A DNA stretch of 64,000 nt from assembly GCA_947501555.1 (NCBI GenBank), contig CANMWG010000001.1:2294001-2358000 (forward strand), read 5' to 3'. The notes beneath the pieces are model-generated. The model did no database searches. It was not told where the DNA came from and saw only the letters and a program-made list of their open reading frames with translations. Within the stretch, counting starts at the first letter, position 1. Every line of letters starts with the position of its first letter. Source of the stretch: an uncultured Paracoccaceae bacterium. GTDB taxonomy: Bacteria; Pseudomonadota; Alphaproteobacteria; Rhodobacterales; Rhodobacteraceae. The translations under genes were made by a program, and so were the position numbers. This document shows, piece after piece, positions 45,758 to 53,550 of this stretch.

Positions 45758-46528
45758 ATGTCCCTTGTTTTCTCGGTCCTCGGGATGCACAAATCCGGAA
45801 CAACACTTGTTGCGGAGCTGCTTAACTCTTCTGGCGTATCCATGGTCGAGACGTCTGATACGCGTGACTACGATGACGGTAACAAGTGCGAACGTATTTC
45901 CACAAATCAGATGAACAAAGAGCTTTTGGCCTGCGGCCCGAAAAGCAGCTTGCTGGTATTGCAGAACTATGTTCCCGGCAACAACCATGAATCTTTCCAA
46001 ATACGCGCTACCGCAATAATCGATGAGGCAGAGCCCGAAGGCGGGGGCCTTTGGGGTTTCAAGGATCCTCGAACCTGCCTGACCCATGATTTTTGGGTCG
46101 AGTTGATCCCTGACATGCGAGTGATTTGCATTTTTCGATCTGCAACAAGTGTCCGGGAACATTATGTCAGACGCACTCCACAGAAACTGAAGAAGTCGAA
46201 AAATGGCGTATTCGCTTTGCGAGCATGGGCTGTATACAATACCGCGGTGATCGATGCCTTTAAAGATGCGCAGCATCAGAACCGGATCATGCTAAGTTAT
46301 GAGACACTTCTTGAGCAGCAGTCCGAACTTGAGCGCCTGAGTACTTTTGTTGGTTTGCCAGTTAAAGATTTGCGGCGAGCTGAGCTAAACAGAGGAACAC
46401 TCAAAATTGGGTTTGCGGAAAGAGCGGAGCGCTTGTTGGTCAAGATAATCTGGGGATTAGACGTTTCCGCTATTGAAATACAGCTCGAAAAGCTAAGGCT
46501 GGAAGATAGTAAAATGGGCCAGACCTAA
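45758..46528 (+). CDS. Sulfotransferase family protein
   Basis: About 256 residues from ATG 45,758. The 5'-phosphosulfate-binding loop is LGMHKSGTTLVAELL at residues 8–22, the central GFKDPRTCL follows, and the 3'-phosphate region is ICIFRSATSVREHY. Such enzymes move sulfate from PAPS to sugars or other acceptors. The neighbourhood of the exopolysaccharide genes suggests a polysaccharide substrate, but it lies alone among IS fragments and may have been transferred. Confidence 0.8.
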   Translation: MSLVFSVLGMHKSGTTLVAELLNSSGVSMVETSDTRDYDDGNKCERISTNQMNKELLACGPKSSLLVLQNYVPGNNHESFQIRATAIIDEAEPEGGGLWGFKDPRTCLTHDFWVELIPDMRVICIFRSATSVREHYVRRTPQKLKKSKNGVFALRAWAVYNTAVIDAFKDAQHQNRIMLSYETLLEQQSELERLSTFVGLPVKDLRRAELNRGTLKIGFAERAERLLVKIIWGLDVSAIEIQLEKLRLEDSKMGQT

Positions 46529-46630
46529 CCTGCTATGTGAAGAAGTCCGGACATCCCAACAGGGCCTTTGGACAATCAGGATTCTCATTCGGTTTGGTTT
46601 CTGATTCAACCTTCCAAAATAAAGGTTTGA

Positions 46631-46933
46631 ATGAACGAGCAGCGTTTTGTGGTGACGGATCGGGTTTGGCAGCGGCCTGAGCCGCATTTGCCAGAGAAGG
46701 TCAGCGATACCGGAGCAACGGTAAAGAACAATCGTCTGTTTCTGGAAGCGGTCTTCTGGCGGGTTCGCAACGGCTCACCATGGCACGACTTGCCGCTTGC
46801 TTTCGGGAACTGGAACACACAATTCCGGCGGAGGGCCGTGACAGGAGTATTCGAGAGACTTTTCAACGCTATGAGCAATGAACCTGACCTCGCATATGTG
46901 CTCATCGACGGCACCATCGTTTCGGGACACTGA
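46631..46933 (+). pseudogene. Truncated IS5-family transposase (IS427-like, N-terminal part)
   Basis: A 100-codon frame matching the first part of IS5/IS427-group transposases. Recognisable pieces are WQRPEPHLPEKVSDTGATVKNN (core EPHLPEK), LFLEAVFWRVRNGSPWHDLP, FGNWNTQFRRRAVTGVFERL and VLIDGTIVSGH, where VRVH and the second frame would normally follow. The sequence breaks at the stop at 46,931, and the catalytic second half is missing. The nagA gene begins its 3' end about 90 bp further. It is a remnant, not an active element. Confidence 0.85.
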
Positions 46934-47024
46934 AAATAGCAAAGAACGTTGTTCCGGCCCACAATCTTGGCTCACGTGCATCGTTGCAAATATCGTCGAC
47001 CACAAGATCAAACCCCTATGATAT

Positions 47025-48131
47025 TTACAGTTGTGACAGAGCACCGCGAAACGCCAGATCGTGTCCCAAAACAAGCACATCCGTCGTCTGTTGTCCCAGA
47101 AGCTGCCCCAGCGCAGGCACACCAATGCAGTTTGCAGGAACAGAGGTCACCATGCGCAAAGCGGATTCATGACTGATCCCAATCTGCCCTGTCAGTCGCA
47201 GTAACCCAGCTGCCAAGGTCGTATGCGCCCCGGCAAGCGCCCCTGCGCTATTGATGAGCTTGCCGTTGTCCAGCCGGATGGTTTGGCCATAGAGCGGAAA
47301 GGCAGCGCCCCCTCCTACAGTCGCCATCGCGTCCGAGACAAGGAAAGTCCGGTCCGGGACCGGCCGTGCCCGGATCGCAAGCCCGACCATGCTGTTGTCC
47401 ACGTGGTGCCCGTCGCAGATGATCCCTGCATAACAGCTGCTGTTGATGACCGCCCCCACAGCACCCGGTGCCCGGCTTTGCATGGCTGACATGGCGTTAA
47501 AAAGGTGGGTAGCGCAGCTGGCACCGGCTTGCATCGCTACGGCCATTTGGTCCGCTGTTGCGTCAGTATGCCCGAGTGAGACCACTGCACCAAGATCGGT
47601 GAGTTCGCTGATTTGCCCTGCGCTGGCCGCTTCGGGGGCGAGCGTGATCATCACCAGCAGCCCGGCATCCCGCAATTTGGTCACGATATGAATTGTATCG
47701 CCGTCCAGTGGCCGGATGAAATGTGCGGCGTGTGTGCCGCGGCGCGCTTTGGCGATGTGTGGCCCTTCGATGTGCAGCCCGATCATGCCAGGTAGGTCTT
47801 TGGCGGCAATAGCAGCTTTTGCAGCCTTTGCCAGCACGTCGGGATGGTCGGTGATCACTGTAGGCATCACAGCAGTCGTGCCAAAGTGCCGATGGGCCTG
47901 CAGGATCGTCTTGATCCCATCCACTGTGGGGTCGTTGTTCAACAAAACGCCACCGCCGCCGTTGACCTGCAGGTCAACAAAACCGGGTGTCAGCAGTCCT
48001 TTTATCGTTTTCGCATGGGCTGAGCGCGGTCCGATTTCTGCGATTGTCCCAGCCTCAATCCGCACTGCCATATCGCTGTGGATGTGCTGGCCGTCAAAAA
48101 CCCTTTCGGGTGCAATCCAGTGATCCGTCAT
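47025..48131 (-). CDS. nagA: N-acetylglucosamine-6-phosphate deacetylase NagA
   Basis: Amidohydrolase-superfamily enzyme, 368 residues from ATG 48,131, that deacetylates GlcNAc-6-P to glucosamine-6-P in the cytoplasm. Visible motifs are LTPGFVDLQVNGGGG, the metal Glu in LHIEGPHI, the histidines in LGHTDAT and THLFNAMSAM, and the catalytic Asp in LVSDAMATVGG. Its start overlaps the stop of the ROK kinase gene by 4 bp, so the two form an operon for amino-sugar recycling. Confidence 0.93.
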   Translation of the reverse strand: MTDHWIAPERVFDGQHIHSDMAVRIEAGTIAEIGPRSAHAKTIKGLLTPGFVDLQVNGGGGVLLNNDPTVDGIKTILQAHRHFGTTAVMPTVITDHPDVLAKAAKAAIAAKDLPGMIGLHIEGPHIAKARRGTHAAHFIRPLDGDTIHIVTKLRDAGLLVMITLAPEAASAGQISELTDLGAVVSLGHTDATADQMAVAMQAGASCATHLFNAMSAMQSRAPGAVGAVINSSCYAGIICDGHHVDNSMVGLAIRARPVPDRTFLVSDAMATVGGGAAFPLYGQTIRLDNGKLINSAGALAGAHTTLAAGLLRLTGQIGISHESALRMVTSVPANCIGVPALGQLLGQQTTDVLVLGHDLAFRGALSQL

Positions 48132-49027
48132 TCGCGTGCCTGCCATGCAGCGTAGGCGGCCCCGCGTGCGCCGCTGGTTTCACCGCCCTGTGCGATGGCA
48201 ATGGGTGGAATGGCGAAATCGGCGAGTTGTGCGCGTTTGAGTGCGTCGGACAGGTCGTCTCCAACTCCTGCGATCAAGCTCAGCCCTCCCCCGAGCACGA
48301 TAATGTCGGGATCAATTGTCAGGTTGAGATTGCGGAGTAGGTCCGCCACCAGATCGCACCAGAGGGTCCAGACCTTTTGCATGTCGCCTCCGCGCCGGTC
48401 TGCGATTTCGCGTGGCGTCAAGGATTGGCCCATAAGGGTTTCGGCCAAGCGCGTCAGCCCAGGCCCAGAAATCAGTGTCTCCGCGCATCCCCTCCGCCCG
48501 CAGCCACAGGCAACCATAGGCAATCCATGTTTGACCACCAAATGCGCAGGGGCAGAAGTATGGCCAACCTCCCCCTCCATCTGGGTGGGCCCTTGGAAAA
48601 GCTTGCCGTCCATGGCGATGCCGCCACCGATCCCGGTGCCCAACGTGATCGACAGCACCCTGCGGTGGCCCCGACCTGCGCCAAAGACCGCTTCGGATAG
48701 TGCCAAGGCTTTGCAATCGTTGATATAGGTAATCGGCTGCCCTACGGCCTCGGAGATGTCGGCAGGCAGAGGGTGCCCTGAGGCGCAAAGATTGGCGGCC
48801 AGCACCAGCCCGGTTGCGGGGTTCACAAGGCCCGCCCCGCCAATGCCGATAGCGAGATCGGGCCCGGCCTGGGCTCGTGCCCATTCGATCTGATTTGCCA
48901 GTGTCTCAATCAGTGCCGCATAATTCTTGGGCGTCGGATCGCGTCTGTTTCCCGCAACTTGCCAGTTCGCATCAAAGATCTGAGTTTCTGTCTTTGTGCC
49001 GCCCAGATCGACCCCTGCCGCAATCAT
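48128..49027 (-). CDS. nagK: ROK-family N-acetylglucosamine kinase
   Basis: 299 residues from ATG 49,027, where the ROK N-terminus IAAGVDLGGTKTETQIFD begins. The ATP-binding GGAGLVNPATG, the catalytic Asp in YINDCKALALSE, TLGTGIGGGI and the zinc site CGCGRRGCAET are present. Substrate GlcNAc is inferred from the coupled nagA gene, since ROK kinases also phosphorylate glucose, ManNAc and others. Confidence 0.88.
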   Translation of the reverse strand: MIAAGVDLGGTKTETQIFDANWQVAGNRRDPTPKNYAALIETLANQIEWARAQAGPDLAIGIGGAGLVNPATGLVLAANLCASGHPLPADISEAVGQPITYINDCKALALSEAVFGAGRGHRRVLSITLGTGIGGGIAMDGKLFQGPTQMEGEVGHTSAPAHLVVKHGLPMVACGCGRRGCAETLISGPGLTRLAETLMGQSLTPREIADRRGGDMQKVWTLWCDLVADLLRNLNLTIDPDIIVLGGGLSLIAGVGDDLSDALKRAQLADFAIPPIAIAQGGETSGARGAAYAAWQARE

Positions 49028-49240
49028 GTTGCACTGCTGTGAAATAAGGGGAGATTGAGCGCGTCCATCTGGCCTGTCCGTTCTTGCAACTGGCCAGAGC
49101 GGCCTTGGTTGCGCTGAAAACTTAACCACCTTATCGCCGGGGTCAATCCGTCGTTAAGCCAAAGCCGCTAATTGCTGCAATGACGGCTTGCGTTGGAGGG
49201 GCGTCCTCCGGTATTTGACTACTGTATGAGGGAGAACGCG

Positions 49241-49552
49241 ATGCGCGCACGGATCTATAAGCCAGCAAAAACGGCCATGTCTTCGGGCACGGCCAAGACC
49301 AAGTATTGGGTGCTGGAGTATGTCTCGGATACCTCTCGCGAGATTGATCCGTTGATGGGGTGGACATCTTCGGATGATACTCAGGCGCAAGTAAAGCTGA
49401 CCTTTGACACGAAAGAAGCAGCGCTTGATTACGCACGTGACAAGGGTATTGATGCTGTGGTTCAGGAACCAAAGCCGCGCAAGGCAAATGTGCGCGCCAA
49501 TGGCTATGCCGAAAATTTCGCCACCAATCGCCGTGGTGCTTGGACGCATTAG
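49241..49552 (+). CDS. NADH dehydrogenase accessory subunit (NDUFS4-like)
   Basis: 103 residues from ATG 49,241, with GGGAGA just upstream. The motifs [33 protein letters not shown] and the terminal [16 protein letters not shown] are typical of alphaproteobacterial ETC complex I subunits related to mitochondrial NDUFS4, which stabilises the NADH-binding arm. It is a single gene, followed by tRNA-Arg. Confidence 0.92.
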   Translation: MRARIYKPAKTAMSSGTAKTKYWVLEYVSDTSREIDPLMGWTSSDDTQAQVKLTFDTKEAALDYARDKGIDAVVQEPKPRKANVRANGYAENFATNRRGAWTH

Positions 49553-49618
49553 ACATCACTTAGGGTTATGTTGGGTCTTGCAAAATGGGGTAAACACGGG
49601 TCATACGTTTGCCGGTGC

Positions 49619-49696
49619 GGGCCGTTAGCTCAGCTGGATTAGAGCAGGGAACTTCTAATTCTCAGGTCGGGGGTTCGAGTCCTCCACGGCTCGCCA
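49619..49696 (+). tRNA. tRNA-Arg(UCU)
   Basis: 78 nt with encoded CCA. The canonical 7-bp acceptor is GGGCCGT/ACGGCTC, and the D arm GCTC…GAGC has AGCTGGATTA. The anticodon stem is GGGAA/TTCTC with loop CTTCTAA (anticodon UCU), and the T arm GGGGG-TTCGAGT-CCTCC is normal. It is a standard 7/5 tRNA and contrasts with the 8/4 serine tRNAs. It marks the start of the downstream accessory island; arginine tRNA genes are common integration sites. Confidence 0.96.
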
Positions 49697-49727
49697 ATTT
49701 TCATTGATGACGTCCGACATCCAAAGA

Positions 49728-49755
49728 CCGTTTTTACGGCAAAAAACGGGTTTTT
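49728..49755 (+). terminator. Intrinsic terminator of tRNA-Arg
   Basis: CCGTTTTT pairs with AAAAACGG across a 6-nt loop, followed by GGTTTTT. Stem, AT-rich base and T run fit a rho-independent terminator. Confidence 0.75.
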
Positions 49756-49988
49756 GATGAAGGCGACGCGCGGATCTACATTTACCTAATAATTTCAAGG
49801 AACTGCGCCAAACCTGCAATCTCGACCGATCCAATCATCAACAAATACGGATGGTGTTGACAGCTGGAACATAAAAAGTTCACTGAATGCTCCACAGGTT
49901 CCGGAACCTCTCATTTTTGCTTGCCCGACGTTCATTGATCGTCGGGCGACCGCGCAAGGCGATCCTTGCGCTATGAAAGGATTCCCAC
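49756..49988 (+). other. Leader region of the AAA ATPase gene with two strong hairpins
   Basis: Two perfect 8-bp stems lie in tandem shortly before the AAA gene: GCCCGACG/CGTCGGGC (49,923–49,947, 9-nt loop) and GCGCAAGG/CCTTGCGC (49,952–49,971, 4-nt loop). A TTGACA at 49,857 may be a -35 element. The stems end 17 bp before ATG 49,989, with AAAGGA between. The arrangement suggests RNA-level control or a small RNA. No gene is seen. Confidence 0.55.
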
Positions 49989-51089
49989 ATGACCCGATCC
50001 CAGACTACGATCCCGTTTCACAGTCTTACCTTCCATGACGACCTACCTAAACTGCGGGATGTCGAGAAGCGTCTGACGAATTTCCTGAAGACAACCCGTG
50101 AGAAAGCTCAGCGCGCTGAGATTGAGGCGGGTCGTATGACGGATGATGACCGCGTGTACGCGTACGATTTGATCGATGACGCCGACAAACAGCGGATCAA
50201 AGGGCGAGCCATTTGGTTTCTCGAGCGGAAGCAAGCTTCGACTGGCATACAGCATCTTTCAGAAGAAAGCCGCGTCAGGCTGACTGTCCTTAAAGGTGGG
50301 CTGCTGGTTGCCTGTATCGACACAGAGCATGAGGCCGATGAGATCGCCGCAGCACTTCACGCTGAGATGCCTTGGATGTCTCAGGCGACCGAGGCCGTCT
50401 GGCACGGGTTGCGTGCATCTGCTCGGGAAGGGCTGCCCGGACTGCGCTTCAGCCCGCTTGTGCTGGTTGGGCCTCCGGGCATCGGCAAGAGCTACTGGGC
50501 CCGGCGTTTGGCACACCACCTCTCGCTTCCCACGACAATGATCGACGCGACCGGTGAACCTGCGACCTTTGCACTCGTCGGCTCTCAGCGCGGGTGGTCT
50601 AGTGCTATGCCAGGCAAGCTGATGCAGACGGTTCTACGCGAGCGACATGGCGGGCCACTGGTCATTGTCGATGAAGTAGAAAAGTCTGGCGATGTCCACT
50701 CAAGTAGAGGCACGCGTCACACGCTGACCGACGCACTTCTGCCGCTGCTGGAACGCATGACTGCGGCAACGTGGGAATGCCCATTTTTTCAGGTCAAGTG
50801 CGATATGTCCCACGTGAACTGGGTGATGACAGCCAATAGCCGCCAAGGCTTGCCTGAGCCCCTGCAAAGCCGCTGCCAGGTCTTGGATCTTCCGGACCTG
50901 ACGACAAGCCAGCTGCGGCAATTTGCAGAAACTGAAGGCGCGCGCCGGGATTTACCTGATCCGGCAATGGAAGCTTTGATGGATGTCTTCGATTGCGGGG
51001 CGATCGCGCACGCCGGTTTGAGCCTGCGGACAGTCAGCCGGATGCTCGACCGCGCCCAGACGCTGGCCTGCCAGCCAATGCTGAACTGA
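49989..51089 (+). CDS. AAA family ATPase, first gene of the island
   Basis: 366 residues. Walker A is GPPGIGKSYWARR near residue 160 and Walker B VIVDEVEKSGD near 225. Sensor-1-like MTANSRQGLPEPLQSRC and a C-terminal lid follow, as in Lon-like/MoxR-like AAA proteins. The first 150 residues are a separate polar helical domain that I do not recognise. The gene is 8 bp upstream of a metallophosphoesterase gene, so the two are probably co-expressed. Placement next to Gabija-like and restriction genes suggests a defence role, which remains inference. Confidence 0.82.
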   Translation: MTRSQTTIPFHSLTFHDDLPKLRDVEKRLTNFLKTTREKAQRAEIEAGRMTDDDRVYAYDLIDDADKQRIKGRAIWFLERKQASTGIQHLSEESRVRLTVLKGGLLVACIDTEHEADEIAAALHAEMPWMSQATEAVWHGLRASAREGLPGLRFSPLVLVGPPGIGKSYWARRLAHHLSLPTTMIDATGEPATFALVGSQRGWSSAMPGKLMQTVLRERHGGPLVIVDEVEKSGDVHSSRGTRHTLTDALLPLLERMTAATWECPFFQVKCDMSHVNWVMTANSRQGLPEPLQSRCQVLDLPDLTTSQLRQFAETEGARRDLPDPAMEALMDVFDCGAIAHAGLSLRTVSRMLDRAQTLACQPMLN

Positions 51090-51097
51090 GGTCGGCG

Positions 51098-51973
51098 ATG
51101 CAGTATCAAAATATCCCCTACAAAACCGGCGAGATCGTCGTTCTGGCCGACCTGCACTTCGACACGTACCGCCGCTTCGCGCTGGTTCCGTCTGATGTTT
51201 GGGGTCTGCAGGATATGGTCTGGAATGCGGACGCATTGATCCTGGCGGGCGATCTGACGAACGGGCCTGCGGATCGCTGGACGCAGGTCTTCCAGTATCT
51301 GTCAGAGTTCATTCTCCCAGAACGGATTTACGCGCTGCCCGGAAATCACGATTATTACTCCGGCCATCTGGCCGATGATCGTATTTTGGAAAGGGTAGCG
51401 AAGAACGCCGGTGCGCATTTCGTACAGAAAACAGCTCTGCTGCATGGTGATACGCGTATCTTTTGCTGCACGTTATGGACCGATTATAACCTGAATGGCG
51501 AGCCATCTATCGCCATGCGTAATGCTGACTTGCTGATGGCAGATTATGACATGATCGGAGCTCCACTAGAGCTTAACCTCTCCGCCGACAATATCCCAAT
51601 TATGCGGCGGGAACGCCGTTTGAAACCAAGGGAAATCCTTCGCGTTCATCAAGACCATCGGGCATGGCTGGCTGATAGTTTGGCCAGCCAACATCCCATC
51701 GGACCACATGGCAAAACAGTCGTTGTCACACATCATGGCCCCCATCCTGCTGTCGCTGGTGAGATCGACACGCTTTCTGCAGCGTTCCACTCAGACATGA
51801 GTAAACTTCTCATCCGACACCAGCCCGACGCGTGGTTCTTTGGCCATTCCCATCGACGGCTTCGCGCGAAGGTTCACGGCACGGATATCAGGAATGTGTC
51901 CATTGGATACGCGGGTGAATTGATCGATGAATCGGTTTCATATCTGAGAGATGCTTGCCTTTGGAAAACATGA
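51098..51973 (+). CDS. Calcineurin-like metallophosphoesterase
   Basis: 291 residues from ATG 51,098. It has the full set of metal-binding motifs: VLADLHFD, LAGDLTNG, LPGNHDYY, VVTHHGPHP and FGHSHRRL. It would hydrolyse phosphodiesters or phosphomonoesters in the cytoplasm. It is coupled to the preceding AAA ATPase gene and converges with the helicase gene. The substrate (nucleic acid, nucleotide or other) cannot be read from the sequence. Confidence 0.88.
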   Translation: MQYQNIPYKTGEIVVLADLHFDTYRRFALVPSDVWGLQDMVWNADALILAGDLTNGPADRWTQVFQYLSEFILPERIYALPGNHDYYSGHLADDRILERVAKNAGAHFVQKTALLHGDTRIFCCTLWTDYNLNGEPSIAMRNADLLMADYDMIGAPLELNLSADNIPIMRRERRLKPREILRVHQDHRAWLADSLASQHPIGPHGKTVVVTHHGPHPAVAGEIDTLSAAFHSDMSKLLIRHQPDAWFFGHSHRRLRAKVHGTDIRNVSIGYAGELIDESVSYLRDACLWKT

Positions 51974-52134
51974 TCAGAATGGCGTTTGCGCTTTGATTGC
52001 TGCGTTACTTTCTGAGCTAGCAGTACGTTGTTTTTCCACAAAGGCGGCGGGAATCTGTCATACGCTGATGGTGCGAACTAAAAGACTTCAGAACAGTAAG
52101 CCGACTTTGGTTGCGGCAAAGTACAACAGACAAG

Positions 52135-53550
52135 TTACTCGTTCAGAACGGGCGTCTTGGAGCAAACTACAAGCTTTCTGGACCCGCGCGTCATAGCCAC
52201 GTACAGGCTTTTGGCGTCATGATGTGCAGTGTCCAATATTACCGAAACGTCAGCTTCCAAACCCTTAAGCAATAGCGTACTACCGATTGCCCGGTTTGGA
52301 ACTGCCCGGCCAAGAATGCGGCTTTGCTCCCGAAACCTGACCGCCGTCTCGTACAGTGAATCTGCATCTTCCTTGTCGCACTGATTCAGTGCTTTCAGGC
52401 ACACTCTAAGTACTTCATTTCGGAACACGCGCACCCCTGTCATTCTTGATATTCCGGAAAGCAACGCCGCAGCTCTTGCATAAGATGGTCGCTCGCTAAA
52501 TTCCAGCGCAAGAACTTCCGCTTCATTGGATTCAGTTCTAGCGTTGCCCGATTTTTGTGATTGCACTTTTTTCACAAAATCGTCCGGGCCAACGTTTGTC
52601 ATGACACTGGCAGCAAATTTTACGATCTTTTCCAAAGCTTCCGCGTCGTCGAGTTCAAAATCTGCGGCAAACTCAGTCACATCTCTCAGGTCAACATTTT
52701 CAACGGTGATAGCACCCGGCGTGCGTGCCGCGAAGTCCCTGTGCGACTGCGGTTTCTTGCTGTTGCCGATAACCAGAACCGAACCTCCAGCTTGAGGAGA
52801 ATTCGTTCGTGCTGCTTCAAGTTGCCTATTGTAGTCGTCACTTCCATCAAGTTCGATCCACTGAACCGACGGTGGTGCTGCTCGAAGATCGACCGGCGTC
52901 CCATTGACCAGCGCATTTCTTGTATCCAGCAACCACTTACCAAGTTCTTCAGAATCGGCATTCTTCCAACGCCACGGGACATCCAGTTCAGCAACCAATG
53001 GAAAGTGCTTGCATACCATGTCCTTCCATGGAGCGACTTCATTGCCCGGCCAATTGAAAATTGCCTGCATGGGGTCCCCCAGAACAACAGTTCGAAGAAC
53101 CCGGGCCGCATAGAAAACGATAGCGTGTTGCGGAACTGAACAGTCCTGATACTCGTCCACTATGAGGCGGTCGTAGTTCGCGGTAATAATGTCATACAGA
53201 TGAGCTTCCTTCAGAAGAACGCACGCGGCTTTTCTGATCTTTGGATAATTTGGGCGCGTAGCCTTCAGAAGCGAAGCGTTTGCGCCGGATCTCTTCGGAA
53301 ACATGGACAGCAGCCGGATCACCCAGCCATCTATTGTCATCAGGTGATAGGCAGACGAAGGCACGCCCGCCTTTGCAAGCCGGCTCCTGAGCGCCGCCAC
53401 CCCCGCGTTTGTATGGGTGAGTACTAGCACGGACTTGGAGCCCAAATGGCGTGTGAGCGCCTCAGCGATTAAGTGGGTCTTTCCACATCCAGCCGGAGCT
53501 GTGACAGTACCACGGTCAATTTCAAGAATGTCGAATGTGTTTTCAGGCAT
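52135..53550 (-). CDS. UvrD-like superfamily 1 helicase, Gabija GajB-like
   Basis: 471 residues from ATG 53,550. The Q-motif/Walker A region is VTAPAGCGKTHL (GCGKT 21–25), Ia is VLTHTNAGVAALR, motif II is VDEYQD (132–136), motif III GDPMQAIFNW, and motif VI VAMTRGSRKLVV. It is shorter than housekeeping UvrD (about 720), as expected for GajB-type helicases. Its start overlaps the 3' end of the OLD-family nuclease gene by 8 bp. In Gabija, GajB senses DNA ends or nucleotide state and works with GajA. Confidence 0.85.
   Translation of the reverse strand: MPENTFDILEIDRGTVTAPAGCGKTHLIAEALTRHLGSKSVLVLTHTNAGVAALRSRLAKAGVPSSAYHLMTIDGWVIRLLSMFPKRSGANASLLKATRPNYPKIRKAACVLLKEAHLYDIITANYDRLIVDEYQDCSVPQHAIVFYAARVLRTVVLGDPMQAIFNWPGNEVAPWKDMVCKHFPLVAELDVPWRWKNADSEELGKWLLDTRNALVNGTPVDLRAAPPSVQWIELDGSDDYNRQLEAARTNSPQAGGSVLVIGNSKKPQSHRDFAARTPGAITVENVDLRDVTEFAADFELDDAEALEKIVKFAASVMTNVGPDDFVKKVQSQKSGNARTESNEAEVLALEFSERPSYARAAALLSGISRMTGVRVFRNEVLRVCLKALNQCDKEDADSLYETAVRFREQSRILGRAVPNRAIGSTLLLKGLEADVSVILDTAHHDAKSLYVAMTRGSRKLVVCSKTPVLNE

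Noticed and set aside
49697-49988. Integrase or attachment-site repeat next to tRNA-Arg
   Set aside because: No integrase frame is present, and I could not find a copy of the tRNA 3' end elsewhere in the window.
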